Below, piece after piece: positions 1 to 9,487 of a stretch of DNA of 64,000 nucleotides. The DNA lies in NCBI GenBank assembly GCA_947623585.1, contig CANQHA010000001.1:1-64000 (forward strand), written 5' to 3'. Source of the DNA: an uncultured Clostridia bacterium (GTDB taxonomy: Bacteria; Bacillota; Clostridia; Oscillospirales; Ruminococcaceae). Every line of letters begins with the position of its first letter. Position 1 is the stretch's first letter. The notes beneath the pieces are model-generated. The model had not been told where the DNA came from and searched no databases. It saw nothing but the letters and a program-made list of their open reading frames with translations. The position numbers were made by a program, and so were the translations under genes.

Positions 1-45
1 TTGGTAAGGATGAGGTCCCCGGTCCGAATCCGGGTATCAGCTCCA
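1..45 (+). tRNA. tRNA-Thr (anticodon GGT), 3' part only
   Basis: The window starts exactly at the anticodon loop. Bases 1-7 read TTGGTAA, giving anticodon GGT at 3-5, so threonine. Bases 8-12 are the 3' anticodon stem, 13-17 a five-base variable loop, 18-22 and 30-34 the T stem (CCCGG/CCGGG) around the loop TCCGAAT. Bases 35-41 are the 3' acceptor strand, 42 is discriminator T, and the CCA at 43-45 is encoded. The 5' half lies outside the window. Confidence 0.9.
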
Positions 46-47
46 TA

Positions 48-80
48 GCTCCCGAGGCAATCGCTTCGGGGGCTTTTTTT
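48..80 (+). terminator. Rho-independent terminator of the tRNA transcript
   Basis: GCTCCCGAGGC at 48-58 pairs with GCTTCGGGGGC at 63-73 (two G-T wobbles), with a four-base loop and a run of seven T at 74-80. It sits directly behind the CCA end of the tRNA. Confidence 0.88.
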
Positions 81-112
81 CGCCCGCCGCAAAAATGAGA
101 AAGGAAAAAATT

Positions 113-817
113 ATGATAGAAAACAAAGAATATTCAGAGCTTAAACGCTGGCTCGAAGACACCGCCGACGAGCGCTGCGAGGACATGGGCGCATTTTTTG
201 ACCGAAGAATATCCGGCTACGAAGACCACATGAGCCCTTGGACCGAGCATTACGTCCGCGTAGCCGAGCTTTTGCCCCAAAGCACCCAAACGCTTTTAGA
301 CCTCGGCTGCGGCACCGGCCTTGAGCTCGACCGAATTTTTGAGCGTATGCCTGATCTTCGGGTGACCGCGATAGATCTTTCCGAGAGCATGACCGCCCAG
401 CTTATAAAAAAGCACGGCAGCCGCGATCTTGAAGTTATTTTGGACGACTATTTTCTTTACGATCTTGGAGAGAACCGCTTTGACGCCGCCGTTTCGGTCG
501 AATCGTTCCACCACTTCACCGCAGAGAAGAAAGCGGGGCTTTTTGCAAAAATCTACCGCGCCTTAAAGCCCGGCGGAATTTACATCGAATGCGACTACAT
601 TGCGAGCATACCCGAGATCGAGGAGCTGACGTTCAAAGAGTGCCGCAGGCGCCGCGAGCGCGACGGTATCCCCGACGACCGCTATATTCATTTTGACACG
701 CCGCTCACTCTCGAGCACGAGCTTTCGGCGATGCGCTCGGGAGGCTTTGACGAAGCGGCGCTTGTCGAACAGATAAACGGCACGCCGATAATCGTCGCCA
801 AAAAGAGGGGAGTTTAA
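113..817 (+). CDS. Class I SAM-dependent methyltransferase
   Basis: A 234-residue soluble protein with a Rossmann-type methyltransferase fold. Motif I (LLDLGCGTG, near residue 64) binds S-adenosylmethionine, and the acidic end of strand 2 is seen in VTAIDLS. The post-motif AAVSVESFHHF resembles the motif IV region of small-molecule methyltransferases (Methyltransf_25 type). Substrate unknown. An in-frame ATG at 95 exists, but the ATG at 113 has AAGGA seven bases upstream, so I chose it. The next gene follows after one base, so the two are probably co-transcribed. Confidence 0.8.
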   Translation: MIENKEYSELKRWLEDTADERCEDMGAFFDRRISGYEDHMSPWTEHYVRVAELLPQSTQTLLDLGCGTGLELDRIFERMPDLRVTAIDLSESMTAQLIKKHGSRDLEVILDDYFLYDLGENRFDAAVSVESFHHFTAEKKAGLFAKIYRALKPGGIYIECDYIASIPEIEELTFKECRRRRERDGIPDDRYIHFDTPLTLEHELSAMRSGGFDEAALVEQINGTPIIVAKKRGV

Positions 818-818
818 A

Positions 819-1346
819 ATGAGGATATCCGTTCTCGGTTACAGCGGCTCGGGAAAGTCAACTCTTTCGCGGACGCTCGGTGAAAAATACTCGGCCGACG
901 TTTTGCACTTCGACGCAATTCACTGGCTTCCCGGCTGGCAGATGAACACAAGCGAGGAGAAGCTGCGCCTTACCGAGGAGTTTTTGAATTCTCACGATTC
1001 GTGGGTCATCGACGGCAACTATACGAAATATTTTTTAGAGCGCAGATTAGAGAGCTCGGACGAGATAATCCTCATGCTTTTTAACCGCTTTTCCTGCATT
1101 TTGAGGGTGATAAAGCGCCGCGTTGAGTATAGCGGACGCACCCGCCCCGACATGGGCGCGGGCTGCGAAGAAAAAATAGATTTAAATTTCCTGAAATGGG
1201 TGCTTTGGGAGGGCAGAGACCGCAAAAAGCGTCAGCAATTTAAGAAAATAGCGGAAAAATACCCCGAAAAGGTAACGGTCATAAAAAATCAGCGGCAGCT
1301 TGATAAATACTATGATAGCAATAATTTGAAGCGAAAAAGCGATTAA
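819..1346 (+). CDS. FlaR-like P-loop NTPase (adenylate kinase-related)
   Basis: A 175-residue protein starting MRISVLGYSGSGKST, a Walker A motif at residues 7-15. The WVIDGNY segment and a basic Arg-rich lid-like region follow. This layout is that of the small kinases annotated as DNA topology modulation protein FlaR, close to adenylate and shikimate kinases; the true substrate is not established. It starts one base after the methyltransferase stop, with GAGGGGAG upstream, and ends shortly before the promoter of the polysaccharide operon. Confidence 0.75.
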   Translation: MRISVLGYSGSGKSTLSRTLGEKYSADVLHFDAIHWLPGWQMNTSEEKLRLTEEFLNSHDSWVIDGNYTKYFLERRLESSDEIILMLFNRFSCILRVIKRRVEYSGRTRPDMGAGCEEKIDLNFLKWVLWEGRDRKKRQQFKKIAEKYPEKVTVIKNQRQLDKYYDSNNLKRKSD

Positions 1347-1387
1347 CAAAAAGTTTAGTGCATTTTGTATAAAATTGAACAAATCCA

Positions 1388-1416
1388 TTGACTTTTTAAT
1401 TGGTTTTTTGTATAAT
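1388..1416 (+). promoter_or_regulatory. Promoter of the extended pel operon
   Basis: TTGACT at 1388-1393, exactly 17 bases, then TATAAT at 1411-1416. The predicted start near 1423 gives a leader of about 67 nt before the SD GGGAGG and the ATG at 1490. It is the only clear sigma-A-type promoter I see before the next 14 same-strand genes. The leader holds no recognisable riboswitch. Confidence 0.85.
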
Positions 1417-1489
1417 AAAAGAAACTATCTTAACATCGGGTCAGTGCGCAGTTTCGGCGCGGCGATGATTTTTTCGGGAGGCGAGAGAT

Positions 1490-3643
1490 ATGAAAACCTG
1501 TCTTATAGTAGGTCAGTACAGCGCTTTTGTCGGTTTGCTCATCGATCGCTTCACCAAGGAGGGCTGGCGCGTTTCAACTCTTTCCGAGACCGACAGCCCG
1601 TCGCACAAGGTCTTTGAGCATTACAAATATAAATACACCTCCGAGGACCTTGTCAGAATAATCAACAGTTGCCGCCCGAGCCTTATAATCTATCTCGGAG
1701 CCTATGACAACGCCTATCGCGGCAAAAAGGAAGAACTGAAAAAGCAGTACATAAACACCGTTTGCAGCCTGCTTCTTTACGCTTCCGAGAACGGTGTCAA
1801 GCACTTTATCTATCTTTCCTCCGAGCAGGTATTTGACAATTCGAGCATCGTCGAGCTCACCGAGGAGATGCAGGCGAGGCCCGAGACCGAGCACGGTTTG
1901 CTTTTGCGGCAGGGCGAGATGGTCGCCCTCGAATATAACACCATCGCGACGATGGAGGTCACGGTTTTAAGGCTTGCAAACCTTTACTGCACGCCCTATG
2001 ACGCCACCGACTGCACCGACACCGTAACCTCAAAGTGCCTAAAAGCCGCCCGAAACGAGCCGGTCGTCATAAACACCAAGCGCGAGTATTCTCTTCTTCA
2101 CGGCAGAGACGCCGTCGAAGCGGTCTACATATTGGCGGTCGCCGAAAAGCGCCGTCATTCGGTATATCACATCGCCTCGCCGATAACCCTGACCGATAAC
2201 GAGCTCGTCCGGGTAATTCAGTCGGGCTTCGTCAACGGCATCAGCGTAAGCGACACGACCAACAACCTTTCAAGCCGCCGCGTTCTTGACGCCTCTGCGT
2301 TCAACCGCGAATTCAACTTCAGCTATCGAATAGATTACCGTCAGGCGGTGCCCGAGATTGTCAGCACCATGCAGTCGAATCTTGCGCGCTATGTCGATGA
2401 CGGCAGCTCAAAATCCAAAAAGAGCAGCTTTTGGCACACCGTTCTTTCGGTCGCCGAGGTCGTTATCCTCGTGCTTTTGTGCTTCATCGTCAAAACCTCT
2501 TTGGTAGCCGGCGGGCTTTTGAGCAGCATTGACCTCTATCTTTTGGTAACGCTGATGTTCGGCGCTTATTACGGCAGCAAGCACGGCGTTCTGTCCGCGG
2601 TCCTCAGCACGTTTTTCTATTTCCTTGAAGAAACAAGGCAGCGATCGGGGCTCGAAGTCCTTGTCGATATAAAGGTCTATATCTGGATAGCTCAGATATT
2701 CATCGTCGCGCTCGCCGTCGGATATGTCCGCGACACCCTTCTCAAAGAGCGAGCCGACTCAAAACTTCGCGACGATTACTATAAAGAGCGCCTCGACGAT
2801 CTTTCAAAGATAAACAACTCGAACGTCCGTATCAAGGACTTTTACGAGGAGCGTGTGCTCGACAGCAACGAGAGCGTCGGTTACATATACAACATAATCT
2901 CGATGCTCGACACTGCAAACCCGAACTATGTCATGTTCGAGGCGACTAAGATCATCATGCAGCTCATGGAAACGAACGACATTGCGATTTACAGAATTTA
3001 TGACAACGGCTATTTCCGCGTCATAACCTCAACGAGCGACCGCTCGCGTTCTCTCGGCAAATCCATCAAAAAGGAAAATATCCCCTATATCATGGATCAG
3101 ATCGAGACTAATCATATGTATGTCAACCGCCAGCTCGACGCGCGCCTGCCCAGCATGGTCGGAAGCCTTATAAACGCCGACAATGTCGTAGAGTTCATCG
3201 TCATGCTGTGGGACGTTAAATATACCCACATGACGCTTTATCACCGCAATCTCATGAACGTCATCTGCAAGCTGATAAGCAGCGCCGTTTTAAGGGCGGC
3301 CGATTTTCTCGACATAACCCGAAACGTCAGGACCATCGAAGGCACGAACATTCTGACCACGCAGTCGTTTGAGGAGATACTGAAACTTTATATCACCGCG
3401 AGCCGCGAGCATCTGACCGAGATATGCGTTTTACGGGTCGAGACTTCGGGCATGACTCCCTTGCAGATGAACGCCGCGATGAAAGGTCTCGTCCGCCTGA
3501 CCGACCCCATGGGCGTCGCCGAGGACGGAAACCTCTATGTTTTGCTCACCAACACAAACCGCCTTGACGCGCAGTTCGTCATCAACAGGTTGAAGAGCAA
3601 GTCGCTCGAATCGAGCATCGTCAAAACCGACGAGGACGAGTGA
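1490..3643 (+). CDS. pelD: SDR-PelD fusion, likely c-di-GMP receptor of Pel synthase
   Basis: A 717-residue membrane protein in four parts. Residues 1-290 are an NAD-dependent epimerase-like (SDR) domain whose nucleotide motif is loose (VGQYSAFVG). The usual YxxxK pair is absent (HGLLLRQGE where it is expected), so it may not be catalytic. Residues about 318-430 hold about four membrane helices, followed by a coiled coil, a GAF-like region (about 480-600) and a degenerate GGDEF-like end. The end has RLTD at 669-672, an RxxD like the c-di-GMP I-site of PelD. PelD identity rests on this architecture plus the PelE-DUF2194-PelF-PelG genes downstream. In the known system PelD binds c-di-GMP and activates PelF. 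That the SDR part has lost activity is inference. Confidence 0.8.
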   Translation: MKTCLIVGQYSAFVGLLIDRFTKEGWRVSTLSETDSPSHKVFEHYKYKYTSEDLVRIINSCRPSLIIYLGAYDNAYRGKKEELKKQYINTVCSLLLYASENGVKHFIYLSSEQVFDNSSIVELTEEMQARPETEHGLLLRQGEMVALEYNTIATMEVTVLRLANLYCTPYDATDCTDTVTSKCLKAARNEPVVINTKREYSLLHGRDAVEAVYILAVAEKRRHSVYHIASPITLTDNELVRVIQSGFVNGISVSDTTNNLSSRRVLDASAFNREFNFSYRIDYRQAVPEIVSTMQSNLARYVDDGSSKSKKSSFWHTVLSVAEVVILVLLCFIVKTSLVAGGLLSSIDLYLLVTLMFGAYYGSKHGVLSAVLSTFFYFLEETRQRSGLEVLVDIKVYIWIAQIFIVALAVGYVRDTLLKERADSKLRDDYYKERLDDLSKINNSNVRIKDFYEERVLDSNESVGYIYNIISMLDTANPNYVMFEATKIIMQLMETNDIAIYRIYDNGYFRVITSTSDRSRSLGKSIKKENIPYIMDQIETNHMYVNRQLDARLPSMVGSLINADNVVEFIVMLWDVKYTHMTLYHRNLMNVICKLISSAVLRAADFLDITRNVRTIEGTNILTTQSFEEILKLYITASREHLTEICVLRVETSGMTPLQMNAAMKGLVRLTDPMGVAEDGNLYVLLTNTNRLDAQFVINRLKSKSLESSIVKTDEDE

Positions 3644-3694
3644 CAGACCGTTTCAAGCCCGCCGAAAACTGATACGAAAAGGGAAGTGAGCCTG

Positions 3695-4609
3695 ATGAGC
3701 GCGAGTACATGGGTCGTTATAATTCTTTTAGCGCTGAACCTGATCGTATCTTTGGTCGTGTTCATTCTCGGCTTTTTCATGCCCAAGGGCAAACGCGCCG
3801 CCACCTGTCTTTACGGAATATTTTTCTTCGTTTGTCCGGTCGTCGGCGTCTCGATGATGCTTGTTTATTGGCTGCTCAGATTTGTTTTAAGAACTCACAG
3901 CTACGATTCCTCGGCGCTCAGCTTTTCAACGAAGAGAACAAACTCTGTCCTTCCGCCCGACGAGAGCACCGAGATGAACTATATCTCTATCCGCGACGCG
4001 CTCGACCTTGACAGTGCGACGTCGTTAAGAAGAATGCTTTTGGACCTTTTAAAGACCCGCTCGATACTTGACGCGCCAAACATCGCCCACGCGATAACGA
4101 GCGACGACGTCGAGGCTTCGCACTATGCCGCGACCGCTATCACCAGCTTTCTTTCCGAATTCAGGGCGACCGCTCAGGCTAAACTCTATAACGTCAAAAG
4201 GCTTTCAAACAACGTCTCCGCGACTCTTGACGCTATCGGCTACATATATCCCGTTTTAAAATCCAAGATAATGGACGATATCGAGCAGCGCTCATATCTT
4301 TATATCCTTGAGGGCCTCATGGACGAGACCTATTCCGGAAACCGCTGGTATCTCACCTCGGAGCACTATCTTAACATCACCGACCTTCTTATCGACGCGG
4401 GCGAATATACGCTTGCGAGAAAATGGGTCGTCCGCGCAAAGGAGTGCCGCCCCAACGAGCTCGACACTTATAAGTGCGCGATACATCTTTTTTACAACAT
4501 CAACAGCAGCGAGGAGCTTTTTTCAACGCTCGACGAGCTGAAAAGCTCCGACATCGTCATAGACAAGGAGATTTTGGATCTCATCAGAATGTTGAACGGA
4601 GGAAACTGA
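3695..4609 (+). CDS. pelE: PelE-like membrane protein with helical repeats
   Basis: About 304 residues: two N-terminal membrane helices (about residues 6-28 and 36-58), then an all-helical cytoplasmic part with TPR-like spacing. Its C-terminal signature is ARKWVVRAKECRPNELDTY. Size, topology and position between the PelD and PelF genes match PelE, the scaffold partner of PelD in the inner-membrane Pel complex. Sequence similarity alone would not settle it. A GTG at 3686 is in frame, but the ATG at 3695 is better spaced from AAGGGAAG. The gene lies 51 bases after pelD and 4 before the next gene. Confidence 0.7.
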   Translation: MSASTWVVIILLALNLIVSLVVFILGFFMPKGKRAATCLYGIFFFVCPVVGVSMMLVYWLLRFVLRTHSYDSSALSFSTKRTNSVLPPDESTEMNYISIRDALDLDSATSLRRMLLDLLKTRSILDAPNIAHAITSDDVEASHYAATAITSFLSEFRATAQAKLYNVKRLSNNVSATLDAIGYIYPVLKSKIMDDIEQRSYLYILEGLMDETYSGNRWYLTSEHYLNITDLLIDAGEYTLARKWVVRAKECRPNELDTYKCAIHLFYNINSSEELFSTLDELKSSDIVIDKEILDLIRMLNGGN

Positions 4610-4613
4610 CGGA

Positions 4614-6482
4614 ATGAAACTCTCTTTGCGAACGCTCGTCACGATTCTCACTCTTTTCGCCGTTATATTCGTGCTTTTCATGTCGCTGACGATCTACGGA
4701 ACGATTCTCACCGGAGACAATTTTCAAAACGACGGCGCGCTTCGCGACCCTGCAAAAGACATCTCCGCGCTATCCGAGATAATGAGCGCCGAAAGCCTGA
4801 AAAATTCCGAATCTTCGCCCGAGGAGCTTTCCTCGGCCGCTCAAAAGACCGTCGCCATAGTTAAGACCCTTGACGACGGCGCCGCTTGCGAATCGGCAAA
4901 GCAGTGGAGCGTTTACAGCAAGTTTTCATACAGGGTGTTCAACGGCTTTTCGGGAGCAGCACAGCTTTCAACCTGCGATTTTGTCATCTTTGATAGCTGC
5001 CCGTCAGAGCCGGGCGATATAGCCGAGCTTGAAAAACTCTGCGAGAGCGGCGCGGTTTTGATATTCTGCCGGCTTTGCGACGCGCACGAGATATCTCAAA
5101 GCCAAAAGCTGCGAGAGATCCTCGGCATAGCGACGGTCGAAGACGAAGCCTATGAGATCGACGGCGTTCATCTTTACAAGGATTTTTACCTCAGCTCGGA
5201 CAGACTTTATATCGACGACGACTATTACGGCGAAGAGGACGATATGCGCTTAACGATTCCTTATTTCACGCTCAGCGCGGGTTATGAGGTCTACGCCGCG
5301 GCGGTCCTTGACGATCAGGACGCGCTTGAAATCGAAAACGAAAAGCTGCCGCCGCTTCTTTGGAAGACCACCTGCGAAAATTCTCAGGTCTGCGTAATAA
5401 ACAGTCAGGTATTTGCGGGCGACGCGCTTATGGGAACTCTCACCGCGTTCGCTTCAAGGACCTCGCGCGACGGCGTTTACATCTATCCAGTCGTCAACGC
5501 TCAGGCAAACAGCATCATGGGCTATCCTTGGCTCCAGAAAGAAAACGACGAGCAGCTTTATTACATCTACGGCCACGAGTCCGACACTCTTTCAAGAAGC
5601 GTTCTGTGGCCCGGCGTAGTGCAGACGCTTTACGTCTATCACCAGACCGCCGACTTTTATGTTTCGGCTCACACCGATTATCTCAGCGAGACCGTTTCAA
5701 AGGACGACAGAATGGCGAACTATTCTATCCGTCAGGTGCACAAAACCCTCGGAACTCTCGGTCTTTCGCTTAAGCAGCGTTCAAGCGCTCCTATTGAAGA
5801 CGTCATAAGCACAAACAAGGAATATTTCGAGCGTATCGTTCCGTCTTGGCGTTTTTCAAGCGTATATGCGGGAAATTTCACAATAGACGAGCTTAAGCCC
5901 TATCTTGAAGATAAGGACGGCTTTTTGGGCGACGTTTCGATGGTTCTGACCGACCGAAAGTCGGGCGACCCTATCATCTCAACGACAGACGGCGACGTTG
6001 TCGTTCTCGGGCTGACGAGTTACAGCTTCGCTCATGAGGCTTTAGACGATATCGCGCTTTTGGCGAACGAGACCGCGCTCGCGTTTGACAATCAGTACGT
6101 CGATATGAACAGGGTTATGTATCCCGAGAGCGCCGACGACTACTGGAACAATTTAAGCATCGACTGGTCCTCGGCGGCGACCTATTACAACGATTTTAGC
6201 AAGTTTGATTTCGTCCTTGCGACCGAGCTTGAAGACAGGGTGCGAAACCTGCTTCTTACCGACTGCGAATATAAGACCGGCGACGATAAGATCGTTTTGA
6301 GCGTTGACAAGCCCAAGGATTCCTCGGTTTATTTCATCGTGAGAATGTTCACGACAAAGCCGGTCGGCGTCGAAGGCGGCGAGCTTACTCAGCTTACCGA
6401 TTCGAGCTATCTTTTAAAAGCCGATGCGGACGTTGTGACGATTTTGCAAGAGCCGCTTTATCGGCTCGAAGGTCCCGAGTGA
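4614..6482 (+). CDS. DUF2194 protein, PelA deacetylase-like
   Basis: A 622-residue protein with one N-terminal membrane helix (about residues 8-32) and a large, probably extracytoplasmic, domain. Length and position between PelE and PelF match the DUF2194 protein of Gram-positive pel loci (PelA-DA), thought to de-N-acetylate the polymer outside the cell. Residues 45-290 look like an alpha/beta domain. The segment YVSAHTDYLS (about 346-355) could supply metal ligands of a polysaccharide deacetylase, which is inference. The PelA hydrolase domain of Pseudomonas is absent. ATG at 4614 follows GAGGAAACTGACGG. Confidence 0.68.
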   Translation: MKLSLRTLVTILTLFAVIFVLFMSLTIYGTILTGDNFQNDGALRDPAKDISALSEIMSAESLKNSESSPEELSSAAQKTVAIVKTLDDGAACESAKQWSVYSKFSYRVFNGFSGAAQLSTCDFVIFDSCPSEPGDIAELEKLCESGAVLIFCRLCDAHEISQSQKLREILGIATVEDEAYEIDGVHLYKDFYLSSDRLYIDDDYYGEEDDMRLTIPYFTLSAGYEVYAAAVLDDQDALEIENEKLPPLLWKTTCENSQVCVINSQVFAGDALMGTLTAFASRTSRDGVYIYPVVNAQANSIMGYPWLQKENDEQLYYIYGHESDTLSRSVLWPGVVQTLYVYHQTADFYVSAHTDYLSETVSKDDRMANYSIRQVHKTLGTLGLSLKQRSSAPIEDVISTNKEYFERIVPSWRFSSVYAGNFTIDELKPYLEDKDGFLGDVSMVLTDRKSGDPIISTTDGDVVVLGLTSYSFAHEALDDIALLANETALAFDNQYVDMNRVMYPESADDYWNNLSIDWSSAATYYNDFSKFDFVLATELEDRVRNLLLTDCEYKTGDDKIVLSVDKPKDSSVYFIVRMFTTKPVGVEGGELTQLTDSSYLLKADADVVTILQEPLYRLEGPE

Positions 6483-6510
6483 AAGGATTACGCGCGAAAG
6501 GGGTGATCAT

Positions 6511-7971
6511 GTGAGCGACAACTACGGAAAAAAGCGCCGCCCGAAGGTCTGCATGATAGCCGAGGGCTGCTATCCCTATGAGATCGGCGGCGTTTCAAGC
6601 TGGATACACAGCATAATCAACACCTTCCCCGACATTGATTTTTCTCTTATCGGCATCGTCGCCAGCCGCGACAACAGCAAGAAATTCAAATACACCCTGC
6701 CCAATAACCTCGTTTCGGTCTACGAGGTCTATCTGACCGACACCGAGTGGGTCAGCCCGAACCTTAAAAACCGCGAGCGCAAGCTGAAAATTTCCGCCGA
6801 GGAAAAAGAGGCGCTTCAAAGCCTCGTTTCGGGCAACGACGTCAAGTGGGAGACTATCTTCGAGCTTTTCTCGCGCAAAAACCTCTCGGTCGATAAACTG
6901 CTGATGGGTTGGGATTTTCTCGACGTCGTCATAAACTATTATAAAGAAAACTACCCCTCGCTGCCGTTCACCGATTTTCTGTGGACCATGCGTTCGATAT
7001 ATCTGACGCTGTTTTTGGCGTTGAGAACGCCAAAAATCGAAGCCGATATCTTTCACTGCGTCGCGACCGGCTATGCCGGTGTCATCGGCTCGATGCAAAA
7101 GGTCATGAACCCGAATTCAAAGCTGATGATATCCGAGCACGGCATATACACCCGCGAGCGCGAGGAGGAGATAATCCGTGCAAAGTGGGTACAGGGAATT
7201 TTCAAGGACATCTGGATAAATCAGTTCCGCAAAATGAGTATGTGCGCATATCACTATGCCGACAAGGTGACCTCTTTGTTCGAGCACGCCCGCGAGCTTC
7301 AGATCGAGCTCGGCTGCGACAAAGAGAAGACCCTCGTCACCCCCAACGGCGTTAAGACCGAGAATTTCCAGAACATTCCTCAAAAAGACCCGGACGACAC
7401 GCATTTCAACCTCGGCGCAATTTTGCGCGTAACGCCGATAAAAGACGTAAAAACGATGATAACGGCGTTTCACTATGCTCACAAGCAGTGCGAAAGATTA
7501 AAGCTCTGGATAATGGGTCCGAGCGACGAGGAGCCGGAGTATTTCAAAGAATGTCAGGACCTTGTCGAATCGCTCGGCGCCGAAGATATCGTCTTCACCG
7601 GCCCTATCAAGACGGTCGAATATATCGGAAAAATGGACGCGCTTATCCTCACCAGCATTTCCGAGGGGCAGCCGCTCACGATCCTTGAGGGCTTTGCCGC
7701 CGGAAAGCCGAGCATCGCGACCAACGTAGGAAACTGCGCGGGTCTTATCTACGGCGAGGCTGACAGCTACGGCGCCGCGGGCATCGTCTGCCCGGTAATG
7801 AGCATTCCCGACATTGTGAACGCTATTTTGGAGATATCAAAGGACGACGACCGCTGCCGCGAAATGGGCGAGATAGGCAAGCGCAGGGTGCTCGACCGCT
7901 ATAAGATCGAGGACATGAAGCGAACTTACAGCGACCTTTATCACGAGCTTTTAAACGCAAACGCAGGCTAA
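6511..7971 (+). CDS. pelF: PelF, GT4 glycosyltransferase polymerising Pel
   Basis: A 486-residue cytosolic GT-B glycosyltransferase. The N-terminus (VCMIAEGCYPYEIGGVSSW) is the hallmark of PelF, and the nucleotide-sugar site shows the EX7E motif in SEGQPLTILEGFAAGKP. PelF uses UDP-activated N-acetylated hexosamines to build the Pel chain and works with PelD, PelE and PelG. The start is GTG at 6511 with AAAGGGGTGAT upstream. PelG begins 24 bases downstream. This is the most secure identification in the operon. Confidence 0.93.
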   Translation: MSDNYGKKRRPKVCMIAEGCYPYEIGGVSSWIHSIINTFPDIDFSLIGIVASRDNSKKFKYTLPNNLVSVYEVYLTDTEWVSPNLKNRERKLKISAEEKEALQSLVSGNDVKWETIFELFSRKNLSVDKLLMGWDFLDVVINYYKENYPSLPFTDFLWTMRSIYLTLFLALRTPKIEADIFHCVATGYAGVIGSMQKVMNPNSKLMISEHGIYTREREEEIIRAKWVQGIFKDIWINQFRKMSMCAYHYADKVTSLFEHARELQIELGCDKEKTLVTPNGVKTENFQNIPQKDPDDTHFNLGAILRVTPIKDVKTMITAFHYAHKQCERLKLWIMGPSDEEPEYFKECQDLVESLGAEDIVFTGPIKTVEYIGKMDALILTSISEGQPLTILEGFAAGKPSIATNVGNCAGLIYGEADSYGAAGIVCPVMSIPDIVNAILEISKDDDRCREMGEIGKRRVLDRYKIEDMKRTYSDLYHELLNANAG

Positions 7972-7995
7972 ATTCTTAAAAAGGAGGAAAAAACC

Positions 7996-9471
7996 GTGGC
8001 GGGCATAGGCATCAAGCTGAACCGTATCTATGAAAAACGAACGGTCACCGCGTCGCTTTACGGCATGGGGCTCAGCATTATATATACAATCGCTCCGATG
8101 CTTGTCGTCATGGGAAGCCTTCTTGCGATGTATAAGCTGCTCGGCTTTGAGAGCGTGAAATATTACGACCGAGAGCTTTTTTCCTGCTCGGTGCTTTATA
8201 TTTTCATCTTCTCGCTGCTGTTTTCTACCTCGTTCAACTCGACGCTTTCAAAATACATCGCCGACCGAAACTTTGAAAAGGCGTTCGAGGACATTCCGCC
8301 CTGCATAATCGTCGGCGTAATATTAAAGCTCGGAATATCTTCGCTTGTTTCGGTTCCGTTTTATCTGTGGGAGATTTTTGTCGGCAAGGTGCCGGTCTAT
8401 TACGTCTTCACGAGCTATATGGCGTATATGGCGCTGACGCTTGTTTTTGCGGTAATGCTTTACGGCGTCGTCATAAAAGAGTTCATGCAGGTTTCGCTGT
8501 TCTTTATCGTCGGCGCGCTGACCTCGGTTCTGACGTCGCTTATATTCCGCTATCTTCTCCATATGGAAATAACTTACAGTATGCTTTTGGCGCTTGCTAT
8601 CGGCTTCTGGGTGACGGCGACAATGATGTTTTTCATGATCGAGCGCCGTTTTCCGGTATCCTCTCACAGATATAAGCCTGTGCTCGGCTATGTCAAGCAA
8701 TACTGGCGGCTGATAATAGGGGACTTTCTTTACATTTTCGGGCTTTTCGCCCACAACTTCGTCTTTTGGACGGTTCCGTGGCACATGGTGATCGCGAACA
8801 CCTATGTCTGCAACCAGCCCTATGACATGGCTACCTGCCTTGCGATGTTCACAAGCCTTTCGGCTACGGTCATCTTCGTCACCAAAATAGAGATGCACTT
8901 TTTCCGCAATTACAGCGACTTCAACACTGCGATAGTCGGCGGCAGCTTCGAGCAGATGGAAAAATACCGCAGCTTAATGTTTCGCTCGCTGACAAAAGAG
9001 CTCATGGACCTTATATACGCTCAGTTTGCGATATCCGTCGCGATATTCCTTCTTGCCGAGCTTCTTTTGCCGATAATGGGCTTCGGCGGTCTTGTCATGG
9101 ATATATACCCGCTTATGGCGGTCGGATATTTCATTTCGTTTTTGATGTATTCAAACCTCTTGTTCCTGCAATATTTCACCGACTATTCGGGTGCGGTCTT
9201 TACCGGTCTGATATATGCGGGGCTGTCTTTGGCGGGAGCATTTATCTCAACGTTTCTCCCCGAGATATGGTATGGCGCGGGGTTCACGTTTGCCTCGCTT
9301 TGCGCATATATTTATTCGTTCCTGCGGCTTAGGTGGGTCGATAAAACGCTTTACCACCATATGTTCTGCGTCGGCTCGATTTTGCCTTACAAAACCGGCG
9401 AGCGGCCCGACCCGCAGGTATATAACAAAGCCAACGGAATTGAAGAAGATGAAAACGCGCTCAGTCATTAA
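7996..9471 (+). CDS. pelG: PelG, MOP-superfamily membrane transporter for Pel
   Basis: A 491-residue polytopic protein with about 12 hydrophobic helices. The N-terminus (MAGIGIKLNRIYEKRTVTA) and FNSTLSKYIADR region are characteristic of PelG, the inner-membrane partner of PelF that moves the polymer across the membrane. The start is GTG at 7996 behind a perfect AAGGAGG. It completes the pelD-E-A-F-G order of Gram-positive pel loci. No PelB/PelC outer-membrane parts follow, as expected for a single-membrane cell. Confidence 0.92.
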   Translation: MAGIGIKLNRIYEKRTVTASLYGMGLSIIYTIAPMLVVMGSLLAMYKLLGFESVKYYDRELFSCSVLYIFIFSLLFSTSFNSTLSKYIADRNFEKAFEDIPPCIIVGVILKLGISSLVSVPFYLWEIFVGKVPVYYVFTSYMAYMALTLVFAVMLYGVVIKEFMQVSLFFIVGALTSVLTSLIFRYLLHMEITYSMLLALAIGFWVTATMMFFMIERRFPVSSHRYKPVLGYVKQYWRLIIGDFLYIFGLFAHNFVFWTVPWHMVIANTYVCNQPYDMATCLAMFTSLSATVIFVTKIEMHFFRNYSDFNTAIVGGSFEQMEKYRSLMFRSLTKELMDLIYAQFAISVAIFLLAELLLPIMGFGGLVMDIYPLMAVGYFISFLMYSNLLFLQYFTDYSGAVFTGLIYAGLSLAGAFISTFLPEIWYGAGFTFASLCAYIYSFLRLRWVDKTLYHHMFCVGSILPYKTGERPDPQVYNKANGIEEDENALSH

Positions 9472-9487
9472 ATAAAGGAGGATTTTT

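Noticed and set aside
1423-1489. c-di-GMP riboswitch in the pel leader
   Set aside because: The leader is only about 67 nt and lacks the conserved GEMM-type core; only short GC inverted repeats are present.
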